Shown: piece after piece, positions 28,281 through 35,963 of the stretch
Numbering within the stretch: the stretch's first letter is position 1
Layout of the letters: each line of letters opens with the position of its first letter
Assembly: GCA_948470065.1 (NCBI GenBank)
Contig: CAOKNO010000003.1
Coordinates: forward strand, 1 to 64,000
Reading direction: 5' to 3'
Length of the DNA: 64,000 nt
Source of the DNA: an uncultured Eubacterium sp.
GTDB taxonomy: Bacteria; Bacillota; Clostridia; Lachnospirales; Lachnospiraceae
Position numbers and translations under genes: made by a program
Notes under the pieces: model-generated
The model's database searches: none
The model's input: the letters and a program-made list of their open reading frames with translations, nothing else
Told to the model about the DNA's origin: nothing

Positions 28281-29162
28281 TCAATGCCCCCGGTACTCTA
28301 TAAAGCCTTCTCCTAACACTTCCCTCACATCGCCTACAATGACAAACGCATCCCGATCTACCTGGTAAATGATTTCCTTCAGTAAGATAATCTGCTTCTT
28401 AGAAACGACGCAGTACAGCATACACTTATCTTCCCCAGAATACATCCCCTTTGCTTCTAAGCCGGTCACGCCGCGATCGAGGCGTTCCATAATCATCCTT
28501 GCCGCCTCTGCATACTTATCTGTAATAATATAAGCAGCCTTGGAGAATTTCATGCCCTCTAATATCGTATCCGTCACCTTAGACGTAATAAAAATCGCAA
28601 CGATCGCATACATAGAAGGACGCAGGCCGAATACATACAGCCCCACCAATACAACGATCCCATCCAATACCTGCATAAGCTGGGCAACCGAATAATGCTT
28701 CAGCTTGCACTGGATCAAGACCGCCACCATTTCCGTCCCCCCTGTCGTGGCGTTCGCCCAGAGGATCATCCCCATGGACACCCCGGTCAGCACGCCGCCG
28801 AATACTGAGGCCAGGATATAGTCGCCGCTCACAAAATCAATTTCCGGGATCACATACAGCCAGGCTGACAAAAGCATCGTAGCAATCACCGTCCTTGCGA
28901 TAAACCCTTTCCCTTTGACCCGCAGCGCAATCAGAAATACCGGGATATTCAACGCCAGGTTTGCAAACCAGAGCGGGATCCCACCCTGATAGAACGCGCC
29001 TGTCCAACTCTTCAGTAAAATAGCAATACCAGTGAACCCGCCCGTAACCAAGCCGATCGGGTCAAAAATACATTTGATCGTAAAAGCCAAAAGCCCCGTC
29101 CCAACAACGATCACAAAATACAAAAACATTGGGTACTTCCTGCCCATAAAAAACCTGCTCAT
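28281..29162 (-). CDS. YitT family membrane protein (DUF161-DUF2179)
   Basis: 293 residues. The first ~205 form five or six membrane helices (segments near residues 13-33, 55-80, 85-105, 115-140, 155-175), with FDPIGLVTGGFTGIAIL and ATTGGTEMVAVLI, the conserved glycine-rich motifs of this family. The last ~85 residues are the cytoplasmic DUF2179 domain (KAAYIITDKYAEAARMIMER, LDRGVTGLEAKGMYSG, YCVVSKKQIILLKEII). The function of the family is not established. AGGTAG precedes the start. It follows the WecG/TagA gene by 11 bases and shares its promoter. Confidence 0.88.
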   Translation of the reverse strand: MSRFFMGRKYPMFLYFVIVVGTGLLAFTIKCIFDPIGLVTGGFTGIAILLKSWTGAFYQGGIPLWFANLALNIPVFLIALRVKGKGFIARTVIATMLLSAWLYVIPEIDFVSGDYILASVFGGVLTGVSMGMILWANATTGGTEMVAVLIQCKLKHYSVAQLMQVLDGIVVLVGLYVFGLRPSMYAIVAIFITSKVTDTILEGMKFSKAAYIITDKYAEAARMIMERLDRGVTGLEAKGMYSGEDKCMLYCVVSKKQIILLKEIIYQVDRDAFVIVGDVREVLGEGFIEYRGH

Positions 29163-29173
29163 GTTACACTACC

Positions 29174-29851
29174 TCACTCATCTTTCTTATTATAGCGCAG
29201 CAGCATACTGTGCATCATCCCTTTGTGGATCAGCTTCTTAGCTAGGCCGGCCACATCCGGCTTCCCTTTGCGGAATGCATAATCTGCGCCAAGCCCATAC
29301 CAGATCTTAGCATTAAACTTATGCTTGTTGTCTTTCAGGAAGTATTCCTGATCTGGAGTGGATACCACGGACAAGATGACGTCTGGCTCTGCAATATTGA
29401 TTTCATTGATTACCGCATCGTAATCCCCTGTACAGTCTGCCAGCGCATACGTCCCAACTACCTGGATCTTATCGTATTCCTGAGCCAAAAAGGCCTGCAG
29501 CCCCTCCACCTGCGCCCCAGTATCCCCTAACAGATATACCGTACGGTTATTCCTGGTAGCGCGCTTCATAAACTCCCGTTGAAATTCATGCTCCGTCGTT
29601 TCCCGCATCCTTTGGGCGGAAGCCACGCCCGCAGCCTTTAAAATCTCTTTATCACTGATAATTGCCAAATCCATGCTTTCTATACATTCCCTCAGAAGAT
29701 AGTCTTCCTGCGCCTTTACCAGTATCTCCATGGTAACCGTTTCCACGGTATTCATAATAGTTGTATTCAAAAATCCCTCGATCTGGAGCATCGCTTCCCT
29801 TACGGTGTAATTATCCAGCAGCAAGCCCAGAATTTCCAATTTTTTTATCAT
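29174..29851 (-). CDS. WecG/TagA/CpsF family glycosyltransferase
   Basis: 225 residues of the GT26 family, whose members add N-acetylmannosamine or similar sugars to lipid-linked precursors of teichoic acids or polysaccharides at the cytoplasmic membrane face. Visible: ILGLLLDNYTVREAMLQIEG at the start, a VYLLGDTGAQVEGLQAFLAQ segment, and PDVILSVVSTPDQEYFL with KIWYGLGADYAFRKG. The usual family motif of the type VGLGxPKQE appears only in an altered form (SVVSTPDQE), so activity or donor may differ. No other wall-polymer genes adjoin it; it is paired with yitT. Confidence 0.75.
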   Translation of the reverse strand: MIKKLEILGLLLDNYTVREAMLQIEGFLNTTIMNTVETVTMEILVKAQEDYLLRECIESMDLAIISDKEILKAAGVASAQRMRETTEHEFQREFMKRATRNNRTVYLLGDTGAQVEGLQAFLAQEYDKIQVVGTYALADCTGDYDAVINEINIAEPDVILSVVSTPDQEYFLKDNKHKFNAKIWYGLGADYAFRKGKPDVAGLAKKLIHKGMMHSMLLRYNKKDE

Positions 29852-29896
29852 ATAACACCCAATCTAATGATCTATGCCGTCTAAAAGTACTTAAGA

Positions 29897-29925
29897 AGTA
29901 TACCAAATCAAGGAAATTTTTTCAA
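29897..29925 (-). promoter_or_regulatory. promoter of the WecG-YitT unit
   Basis: TTGAAA and TATACT on the minus strand with a 17-base spacer, about 50 bases before the start codon. Confidence 0.75.
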
Positions 29926-29960
29926 CCATTGAATTTCTGCACATTAAGGGGCACATAGCG

Positions 29961-29983
29961 TGGCTCATTGCTCGCGGGAATAA
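29961..29983. repeat. partial copy of the CTCGCGGGAATAA repeat
   Basis: 23 bases identical to 4881-4903, the right end of the insertion that splits the Rpn gene, in the same orientation. The bases to the left do not match that insertion, so this is a remnant or a different member. It lies in the gene-free stretch 29852-30559. Confidence 0.7.
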
Positions 29984-30065
29984 ATAATTAACAGAATTTT
30001 TTACAAAAAAACATTATTTTTCCTTCACTTCAAAAATCGACATTTTTCAATATTTTTCCCCAAAA

Positions 30066-30316
30066 TTATCCACATTATGACAAGTGTACAAAACAAACGT
30101 TTCTTTTTCTCCATTTTTCGCTGGGTTTTTTTCTGGTTTTTTTGTGGATAATGTTAATAACTTGGTGTATAACTCATTTTTTTGGATTTTTTGGCGGCTG
30201 TGAATGTGGATAACTTTTGGATAACATTTCTTGTTTATGAAAATTTTGTGCATTTTTTCCCACCCCTTTCTCCACGTATGTTGCGCGCCATTTTTATCCA
30301 AAATTATTATTCACAT
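30066..30316. other. cluster of DnaA boxes in an AT-rich gap
   Basis: Within 250 AT-rich bases there are three perfect DnaA boxes TTATCCACA (30066-30074 on plus; 30143-30151 and 30205-30213 on minus) and one TTATTCACA (30308-30316). There are near-matches at 30164-30172 (TTATACACC on minus) and 30295-30303 (TTATCCAAA). The flanks are rich in T and A runs. The two neighbouring genes are both minus and unrelated to replication, and no dnaA or dnaN is present. A DnaA-titrating or regulatory site is the more cautious reading than an origin. Confidence 0.6.
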
Positions 30317-30462
30317 AATAATCACAATTGTGTAATAATTCTGATAATAGGCCGCCCTCCAGAAGCTTCCTTGGACGCCAGCTCTCTTTGCACTGTTAAA
30401 ACAATTCCTTGCGCCCAACAGAGGTTTTTTGCCTCATGAGCCGCACATTCTGTATGAAATGG

Positions 30463-30491
30463 AAAAAGAGCCATGCATATACGCATAGCCC
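30463..30491 (-). terminator. terminator after the NlpC/P60 gene
   Basis: On the minus strand GGGCTATGC pairs over nine positions (two G-T wobbles) with GCATGGCTC, followed by TTTTT, about 70 bases after the stop codon. Confidence 0.75.
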
Positions 30492-30559
30492 TTTCTCCTG
30501 CCTATCCTTTATTCTATCCTGCTTATGTAACGGCCGGCCAACCCAGCCCGTTATAGTTC

Positions 30560-31786
30560 CTAAAAAATCCTACGGACTGCGACAATCGCCCTGTAGTTTG
30601 CAGGGGATGTATACTTAATCCCGGTCGCTTCTGTGCTGGCATGGACAATGGTATTGTTGCCAACATAAATGCCGACATGCCCGCTATAACATACAATATC
30701 CCCAGGCTGCATTGCATCTGCGCTTACGCCATAGCCAACGCCCTGTAATGCGCTAGAAGAATGTGGCAGCCCTACGCCAAACGCTGCATATACGCTCATA
30801 ACAAAACCAGAGCAATCCGCCCCATTCGTCAGGCTTGTGCCGCCCCATACATAGGGGTTCCCTACGAACTGGCACGCATAATTAGCAACTGCCTGTCCAT
30901 TCCCGCCGCTTGGCGGTGCATAAGACCTGCTAGAGCCTGCGGAAGATCCGCCACCGGAAGATCCCGAAGATCCAGATGATCCGCCAGACCTCTCCTGTGC
31001 TGCTCTCCTTGCTGCTTCTTCCGCCGCCTTCCGTTCTTCTTCCTCTTTCTTCAGGCGCGCTTCCTCTTCTTCCTTCGATTCTGCTACAATGTAATGGGTG
31101 CTGCAATCTACAAATTCACTGGATACCCAGCCATCGCCTTCTTCAATCGCTACCTTAACCCATCCGTCTTTTTCTTCAATTACACTCAGTTCTTCTCCTT
31201 CCGGCACCTGGCCTAGAAGTTCTGCTTCGATATTGGCATCGGTACGGACATTCAATGTCTGTGTCGTAACATCTGCAACCCTATGCCCTACAGATTTTGC
31301 TAAATCAGCATCGCCGAGCACAAGAAATTCTGACTTAATATAGCCTTCTACATTACCAGAGTGGATTTTGTACCAATCTCCTTCTGTCCCTAATACAGTG
31401 CAGGCAGAATTGTTGTACAGCTTCCCAAGCACCTCTCCATCTTCTCCTGCTACAGAACGCACATTTACATAATTATCAACCTGGGCAATCGCAATGTCAT
31501 CATATTCAGACTTCTTAACCGGGACTTCGTTCTGTACGTCCTGGATGGATGTATCAGCCGTTACTTCCGGCTCCTCGTTCAAAGAACTTGCAATAATCTT
31601 TGAAATCCCTGCAGTCGCAGAACTGTCGGTCCCCTGCTTCTCTGTAGCCCCTGCTTCCTCGGCTGCTGCAATCAAGTTCCCTGCCCCTGCGCTTACGGCT
31701 GCATGAGCCATAAGAGGCGTGCTGGTTAATACGACTGCAGCTGTCAAACAGCAAGTGGTTGCCCTTCTGATTGAATTTCTGTTCAT
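30560..31786 (-). CDS. secreted SH3 and NlpC/P60 peptidoglycan hydrolase
   Basis: About 408 residues. A signal peptide (MNRNSIRRATTCCLTAAVVL then TSTPLMAHA) is followed by two bacterial SH3 domains (about 95-155, VDNYVNVRSVAGEDGEVLGK, and 165-230, TLNVRTDANIEAELLGQVPE). A Glu/Lys/Ala-rich helical stretch and a Gly/Ser linker come next. The C-terminal NlpC/P60 peptidase has the catalytic Cys in NGADCSGFV (~residue 323), the first His in SGHVGIYVG and a second polar position in TIVHAS. Such enzymes cut the D-Glu to diamino acid bond of the wall peptide. The start is ATG at 31786 with GGAGGATAAG upstream. It has a consensus promoter and its own terminator, so it is monocistronic. Confidence 0.93.
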   Translation of the reverse strand: MNRNSIRRATTCCLTAAVVLTSTPLMAHAAVSAGAGNLIAAAEEAGATEKQGTDSSATAGISKIIASSLNEEPEVTADTSIQDVQNEVPVKKSEYDDIAIAQVDNYVNVRSVAGEDGEVLGKLYNNSACTVLGTEGDWYKIHSGNVEGYIKSEFLVLGDADLAKSVGHRVADVTTQTLNVRTDANIEAELLGQVPEGEELSVIEEKDGWVKVAIEEGDGWVSSEFVDCSTHYIVAESKEEEEARLKKEEEERKAAEEAARRAAQERSGGSSGSSGSSGGGSSAGSSRSYAPPSGGNGQAVANYACQFVGNPYVWGGTSLTNGADCSGFVMSVYAAFGVGLPHSSSALQGVGYGVSADAMQPGDIVCYSGHVGIYVGNNTIVHASTEATGIKYTSPANYRAIVAVRRIF

Positions 31787-31873
31787 CTTATCCTCCATTT
31801 TATCCTTATTATCGTTTTATTAACACAAATCTTATTAGTATTCTACATTTGTTACAAATTTATTACGTTTCAT

Positions 31874-31902
31874 ATTATAGCAAAGGATAAGCTTTATGTC
31901 AA
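31874..31902 (-). promoter_or_regulatory. consensus promoter of the NlpC/P60 gene
   Basis: On the minus strand TTGACA and TATAAT with exactly 17 bases between them, a full consensus sigma-A promoter, giving an ~80-base leader. High basal expression is expected. Confidence 0.88.
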
Positions 31903-31985
31903 CCGTAATCTTTTACAAAAATAAGGCAAAATATAGGAATAGAAAGACCATCTTCACCGAAGGCTGCACCCACGCAAGGCAGCCA

Positions 31986-32014
31986 TTGTGTTTTTTGCCG
32001 CCCCGATGTATAAT
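31986..32014 (+). promoter_or_regulatory. promoter of the YjfB-type gene
   Basis: TTGTGT and TATAAT with a 17-base spacer. The predicted start falls inside the left end of the palindromic element at 32017-32096, so the element would be transcribed as the 5' hairpin of this mRNA. Confidence 0.65.
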
Positions 32015-32016
32015 AA

Positions 32017-32096
32017 TAGGCAATTGTGAAACGTTCTTTAGAAGCCACGTAACCTGGCCGATAGATACATCAGACATGAGGTTTCACAATCACCTA
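32017..32096. mobile_element. short MITE-like element with 11-bp direct repeats
   Basis: 80 bp with inverted ends TAGGCAATTGTGAAAC and GTTTCACAATCACCTA, the same end type as the element at 9631-9772 but with a different, shorter inside. It is flanked by ATGTATAATAA (32006-32016) and ATGTATCACAA (32097-32107), which agree at 9 of 11 positions and look like an aged target-site duplication. It sits between promoter and ribosome binding site of the YjfB-type gene. Confidence 0.7.
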
Positions 32097-32127
32097 ATGT
32101 ATCACAATCCAGAAAGGAGGCATAAAA

Positions 32128-32304
32128 ATGGATATTGCATCATTGTCGACATCTTTAAGTATGGCAACTGTGGCAAACGAAGCCAGCATCTTAATGTTAA
32201 GCAAGCAGCTCGACAGCTTTGAAGAAATGGGCGCGTCCATGGTAAAGCTGATGGAGCAATCCGTTAACCCACATGTAGGCGGGAACATTGATATTTCTAT
32301 CTAA
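32128..32304 (+). CDS. YjfB family small protein
   Basis: A 58-residue gene with AGAAAGGAGG 7 bases upstream of the ATG. The product reads MDIASLSTSLSMATVANEAS, continues with ILMLSKQLDSFEEMG, and ends VNPHVGGNIDISI. This is the YjfB (putative motility protein) family pattern: an MDIA start, a central helix with LSKxLD, and the closing PHxGxxIDIxx. The function is not established; members are short and soluble. No flagellar genes are nearby. The promoter and a MITE-like leader element precede it. Confidence 0.85.
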   Translation: MDIASLSTSLSMATVANEASILMLSKQLDSFEEMGASMVKLMEQSVNPHVGGNIDISI

Positions 32305-32375
32305 GATATGGTTCCAGATAAGGAAAGCTTTTCCTGATCATTTTGGAATCCCGCCGCTGTCGTTACCATAAAAGC

Positions 32376-32431
32376 AGCCGCGCACAGGCAGCGCGATACC
32401 ATCTCGTATCTTGCGCCCGCCTGGCGCGGCT
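32376..32431 (-). terminator. hairpin after the CPBP protease gene
   Basis: AGCCGCG and CGCGGCT close a longer imperfect stem (AGGC/GCCT, GCGC/GCGC inside), just past the stop codon at 32436; on the minus strand it is followed by GCTTTTAT. Probable terminator for the minus-strand unit, shared with the convergent YjfB-type gene. Confidence 0.6.
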
Positions 32432-32435
32432 ATTT

Positions 32436-33401
32436 TTATATCCATTCCATCAAAATCTGCAGCCCCATCATCGCAAACGTAAGGAGGACGGCGGCTACAA
32501 GCGCTAACGTAACCATCCGCTCCCTGTCCCCGCCGCGGAACATCTGCCTGACGTAATTCCATCTGCCGTTAATTTTACTGATGGCAACGTACACGCCAGC
32601 GGCGCCGCATGTCGTGCCAACCGCGATTACGCCCCAAATCATAATCCCAAACAGGAATATCAGCAATTCACCGCCCTCCATCACAGCGGCAAACCCACCC
32701 TGCGGGATCTGCTGCGTCTGTTCCGGCATAGAACCAGCCATACGTTCTAGCATCGGAAGCAAGGAGCTTAACGCCACACTCGTCACATTTAACGTAAAAT
32801 GCGCCAACATGGAACTAAAGATGCTCCCTGTAGCTTCTACCAAAAACGCCAGGTAAACGCCTAATGCAAAGGCGTACATAAACTGGTTCAGGTTCATGTG
32901 CATACATCCAAAGAGAAACGCGCTGAGCAGGATGGCTGGCAGCATCCTGCTCCTTTTATAGGTCTGGAACAGTAAGCCACGGAACATAAATTCCTCTACT
33001 ACGGCAGGCAGCATGGCAATCAGCAATACGCTTAAGCCAAACCCCTGCCCCTGCATCATGTCCGCTACAGCCGCCGTGCCAGAACTAGTAAACAGCATAG
33101 ATATCGCGTTCAGTACGATAATCATAGGATACATCAAGTATGTGCATACCACTACCAGCACAATGGTGGCAACATCCAGCCTCCGGTGCGGGATTAATTC
33201 CCCCAAGGCAATCCCTTTCTTCTTACAGTACAATAGCCCTGGCACGCAAATCAACGACTGGGATAAAAGGATGCTTACCCAGACGGGCAGGCTAGATAGA
33301 AACGGGATCCAGCTTGCCAGAGCCCCAATTCCTAAGCTTATACTAATGTATATCACAGTTACCAATAGAAACAAGCGGTTTATGCTTTTATTCCTGCCCA
33401 T
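32436..33401 (-). CDS. CPBP family intramembrane metalloprotease
   Basis: 321 residues with about eight membrane helices. The three family motifs are in order: EEFMFR in LPAVVEEFMFRGLLF (~residue 136), FLFGCMHMN (the F-x3-H motif) and LAHFTLN. The group includes Rce1-type prenyl proteases and bacteriocin self-protection proteins; the substrate here is unknown. No leader-peptide or bacteriocin gene is adjacent on the same strand. It starts 4 bases after the CvfB stop codon, so it is translationally coupled to the cvfB-type gene. Confidence 0.9.
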   Translation of the reverse strand: MGRNKSINRLFLLVTVIYISISLGIGALASWIPFLSSLPVWVSILLSQSLICVPGLLYCKKKGIALGELIPHRRLDVATIVLVVVCTYLMYPMIIVLNAISMLFTSSGTAAVADMMQGQGFGLSVLLIAMLPAVVEEFMFRGLLFQTYKRSRMLPAILLSAFLFGCMHMNLNQFMYAFALGVYLAFLVEATGSIFSSMLAHFTLNVTSVALSSLLPMLERMAGSMPEQTQQIPQGGFAAVMEGGELLIFLFGIMIWGVIAVGTTCGAAGVYVAISKINGRWNYVRQMFRGGDRERMVTLALVAAVLLTFAMMGLQILMEWI

Positions 33402-33405
33402 ACCA

Positions 33406-34242
33406 TCACACTTTCTGGATACTTTGCCCTGTTATTAGGATCTTCCGTTCCTTGTACAAGTGACCGACCGCTCGCTTAAATGCATTCTTGCTCATTTTAG
33501 CTTCCTGCATAATGGTTTCCGGCGAAGCTTTGTCATTGAACGGCAGGACGCCGCCATACTGTTCTATCAAATCCATGACTTGCACCGCGTCTTGATCAAT
33601 CTGTTTATAAGCCTTATCGCGCAACGTCAGATCCAGCTTGCCATCTGGCTTTACGCCAACCACCCTCGCCTCTACCTCAGCCCCGATTTTAAAAGCGCTG
33701 TGATCTTCATGGGAAGGGATCAACGCCGAATAGCAATTGTCTACCGCCACAAAAGCCCCGAAGTTATCGCTTAGGTCATACACACGCCCTTTCACCATAT
33801 CCCCAGATGCATACGGGGAATCTGACCGCATCAAAGTATACAGTTCTTTCATGCTGGCACAGAGGCGGCCGCTCTTATCAATGTAGAGCCTGACAAGCAC
33901 CTCGTCTTCTTCCTTCACTTTCCCAGCCTGCTCCTTATATGGAAGGAACAGATCTTTTTCAAGCCCCCAGTCCAAAAAAGCCCCTATCTTCTGGACAGAT
34001 ACTACTGTAAGGACCTTCACCTCTCCCATCTTCAGCTTCGGTTCCCGGATCGTTGCAATCACCCTGTCCTTGGAATCCTTGTAGATGAATACCTCTAGTT
34101 CATCCCCAATCTCTGTCCCATCCGGGACCTGCTTCCCAGGAAGGAGGACCATATGCTCCTCCTTGCCCCGTTCTGCCAGGTATATCCCAAATTCCACTTG
34201 TTTTGCTACAACCAACGTCTGTTTCTCACCCAATCGGATCAT
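33406..34242 (-). CDS. CvfB/YitL family S1 RNA-binding protein
   Basis: 278 residues. Three S1-like OB folds (about 1-65, 66-135 and 145-210, the last with GDMVKGRVYDLSDNFGAFVA and LIPSHEDH) are followed by a C-terminal winged helix (YGGVLPFNDKASPETIMQEA onward). In Staphylococcus this protein influences virulence gene expression and binds RNA. It overlaps the thioesterase gene by 4 bases (ATGA). Confidence 0.88.
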   Translation of the reverse strand: MIRLGEKQTLVVAKQVEFGIYLAERGKEEHMVLLPGKQVPDGTEIGDELEVFIYKDSKDRVIATIREPKLKMGEVKVLTVVSVQKIGAFLDWGLEKDLFLPYKEQAGKVKEEDEVLVRLYIDKSGRLCASMKELYTLMRSDSPYASGDMVKGRVYDLSDNFGAFVAVDNCYSALIPSHEDHSAFKIGAEVEARVVGVKPDGKLDLTLRDKAYKQIDQDAVQVMDLIEQYGGVLPFNDKASPETIMQEAKMSKNAFKRAVGHLYKERKILITGQSIQKV

Positions 34243-34961
34243 CGGCTTCCCTCCAACTCTTCCATTTCAATAATGGCATAAGGTTTCCCTTCCTTATCTG
34301 CCAGATTTACAGTTACTTTCCCATCTGTCCTTGCTGCCAGAGGATAAATCACATCCCCATACACGGCTGCCTTGCGGTATTCCGCCCTCATCCTTCCAAT
34401 CTCAAACCCCATTGGCAGGTACTCCTGCGCCATGCCCACATATTTCCCATTGTTGACATGGGAATTAGTGTCAATATGGTACTTATGTACCGAAAACTCC
34501 TCCTGGCGTTCCATCCGTTCCGGCAATATCAGCTTCTTCGCCCTGGGTTCTTCCATCGAAAGACGCGGCGACAGCTGATAAGCCTTGCCCATCTCTGGGA
34601 GCAGCTTCGCCGGCCTTCCTTTCTGCAGATCGAGCAATACCCAGACAGAATCCGCGAATGCCAAGGCTTCCCCATCCGCCCCCTCCATCATAAAATTACG
34701 GTAGCCCAAAAACCCTTTGAAACCATATGGCCAGGTACGTACCACGATATGCTCCCGATACTGTGGGTAGCGGTTCGCCTGGATTTGCCAGGAAGCCAAT
34801 ACCCATGCTACCTGATGCTCCGCCAGGTACTGGATCCCAACGCCTAACTCTTCCGAATGGAAGAAGCTGCAATCCTGGAAATAATCAATGACCGCGCTTA
34901 AGGTCATCTTCCCCTGGCTGTCCACCTCACTGTAACGCACCCTGCTCTCAAACTGATACAT
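34239..34961 (-). CDS. acyl-ACP thioesterase
   Basis: 240 residues with the double hot-dog architecture of bacterial FatA/TesA-like acyl-ACP hydrolases. The N-terminal half has RVRYSEVDSQGKMTLSAVID and VLASWQIQANRYPQYREHI; the C-terminal half has the catalytic segment IDTNSHVNNGKYVGMAQEYL. It would release free fatty acids from acyl carrier protein in the cytoplasm; the preferred chain length is unknown. It is the first gene of the thioesterase-cvfB-CPBP unit, and no promoter fits between it and the tRNA terminator (34991), so it may rely on read-through from the tRNA promoter. Confidence 0.9.
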   Translation of the reverse strand: MYQFESRVRYSEVDSQGKMTLSAVIDYFQDCSFFHSEELGVGIQYLAEHQVAWVLASWQIQANRYPQYREHIVVRTWPYGFKGFLGYRNFMMEGADGEALAFADSVWVLLDLQKGRPAKLLPEMGKAYQLSPRLSMEEPRAKKLILPERMERQEEFSVHKYHIDTNSHVNNGKYVGMAQEYLPMGFEIGRMRAEYRKAAVYGDVIYPLAARTDGKVTVNLADKEGKPYAIIEMEELEGSR

Positions 34962-34990
34962 AACCTTCCCTTTCCTATTTTCTTATGATA

Positions 34991-35019
34991 GAAAAAGCCC
35001 CATCACACAAGTGATGGGG
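34991..35019 (-). terminator. terminator after tRNA-Gln
   Basis: CCCCATCAC and GTGATGGGG form a 9-bp stem with a 4-base loop, followed on the minus strand by GCTTTTTC. It lies 7 bases after the tRNA 3' end. Confidence 0.85.
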
Positions 35020-35025
35020 GATTAG

Positions 35026-35097
35026 CTGGCCCACAAGGATTCGAACCTTGAAATGACGGAGTCAGAGTCCGTTGCCTTACCATTTGGCGATGGGCCA
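35026..35097 (-). tRNA. tRNA-Gln (anticodon CUG)
   Basis: 72 bases. The acceptor stem TGGCCCA pairs with TGGGCCA, with a U1-A72 pair as in glutamine tRNAs and discriminator G. The anticodon arm is ACGGA-CTCTGAC-TCCGT, giving CUG, which reads CAG codons. The T arm has GGTTCGAATCC. CCA is not encoded. Confidence 0.95.
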
Positions 35098-35116
35098 TTG
35101 CTTGTCAACAAAATGT

Positions 35117-35145
35117 ATTATATACGAGTTCCACCAGAAATGCAA
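35117..35145 (-). promoter_or_regulatory. promoter of tRNA-Gln
   Basis: On the minus strand TTGCAT and TATAAT with 17 bases between, about 20 bases before the tRNA 5' end. Confidence 0.82.
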
Positions 35146-35153
35146 GCACTTTT

Positions 35154-35807
35154 TTAAAAAATTTTAATTTTCCCGTCAATTAAGGCAAATTCCTGTAAAT
35201 CCCCGGTTTCCAAGCCTGCGCTCCCACTGGTCCCTTCTGTAATCGCAGTACGGATGGATTCTAATTGATCGACAGGGACAATCGTTTCCACTACCACCTT
35301 ATCCGTATACGATGTGTCAATCGTATGGATCTGGCGCTGTGCCAGGATATACTGAATTTTACCAACCAACGTATAATCGGTTTCAACCCAAAGCTTCCTG
35401 CCCTGGGATTTTTCAATGACAATACTATTCTTAAGCCCTTCCTGGACAGCCTTCTGGTACGCGCGTACCAACCCGCCTGTCCCTAAGAGAACCCCGCCGA
35501 AATAACGCGTCACTACCACCGCGGCATTGTGGATCTCCTCTTTCAAAAGGATCTCCAACATCGGCCTGCCTGCCGTCCCGCCTGGTTCCCCGTCATCACT
35601 GAACCGCTGGAGGCTCTGATCCTTCCCCGCCACAAACGCATAGCAATTGTGCCTGGCGTCCCAATACTGCTTTTTCATCCTGCTGACAAAGCCAAACGCT
35701 TCTTCTTCTGTTTCAATACATTCTAACGTAGCGATAAACCGGGACTTCTTCTCTACGATTTCCCCGCTTCCGCCTTGGTATAACACCTTAACTGGCCAAC
35801 GTTCCAT
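35154..35807 (-). CDS. YigZ/IMPACT family protein
   Basis: 217 residues. The N-terminal domain has the IMPACT pattern: VEKKSRFIATLECIETEEEA, DARHNCYAFV, RFSDDGEPGGTAGRPMLEIL and VVTRYFGGVLLGTGGLVRAY. The C-terminal DUF1949 domain ends in LIDGKIKIF. The family is linked to translation control under stress in eukaryotes and is of uncertain role in bacteria. The open frame reaches 35939, but the ATG at 35807 (MERWPVKVLYQG) has AGGAGG 10 bases upstream and fits the family. Confidence 0.9.
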   Translation of the reverse strand: MERWPVKVLYQGGSGEIVEKKSRFIATLECIETEEEAFGFVSRMKKQYWDARHNCYAFVAGKDQSLQRFSDDGEPGGTAGRPMLEILLKEEIHNAAVVVTRYFGGVLLGTGGLVRAYQKAVQEGLKNSIVIEKSQGRKLWVETDYTLVGKIQYILAQRQIHTIDTSYTDKVVVETIVPVDQLESIRTAITEGTSGSAGLETGDLQEFALIDGKIKIF

Positions 35808-35913
35808 TGGGTATGCCTCCTTCCCTGCGCTCGCCACCTGCTGCGCCCTTTCGCCATTATACAGGAAACAGGACAGGATTTCAACCAGTAGGCGCGTATT
35901 GTTTGGACGTAAC

Positions 35914-35943
35914 AAAGGGCATAGACAGGATCCGCCCATGCCC
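35914..35943 (-). terminator. terminator after the first LRR gene
   Basis: GGGCAT and ATGCCC pair across a 15-base loop, followed on the minus strand by TTTG; 20 bases after the stop codon. A related hairpin follows the second LRR gene, in keeping with duplication. Confidence 0.6.
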
Positions 35944-35963
35944 TCTATATCACCTATCCTAGC

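Noticed and set aside
29852..30559. Chromosomal replication origin
   Set aside because: DnaA boxes and AT-rich DNA are present, but there is no dnaA, dnaN or rpmH, and genes on both sides run in the same direction with no strand switch. Kept only as a DnaA-box cluster.
32436..33401. CPBP protease with the YjfB peptide as a bacteriocin/immunity pair
   Set aside because: The peptide is a YjfB-family protein without a leader, lies on the other strand, and the protease is coupled to cvfB instead.
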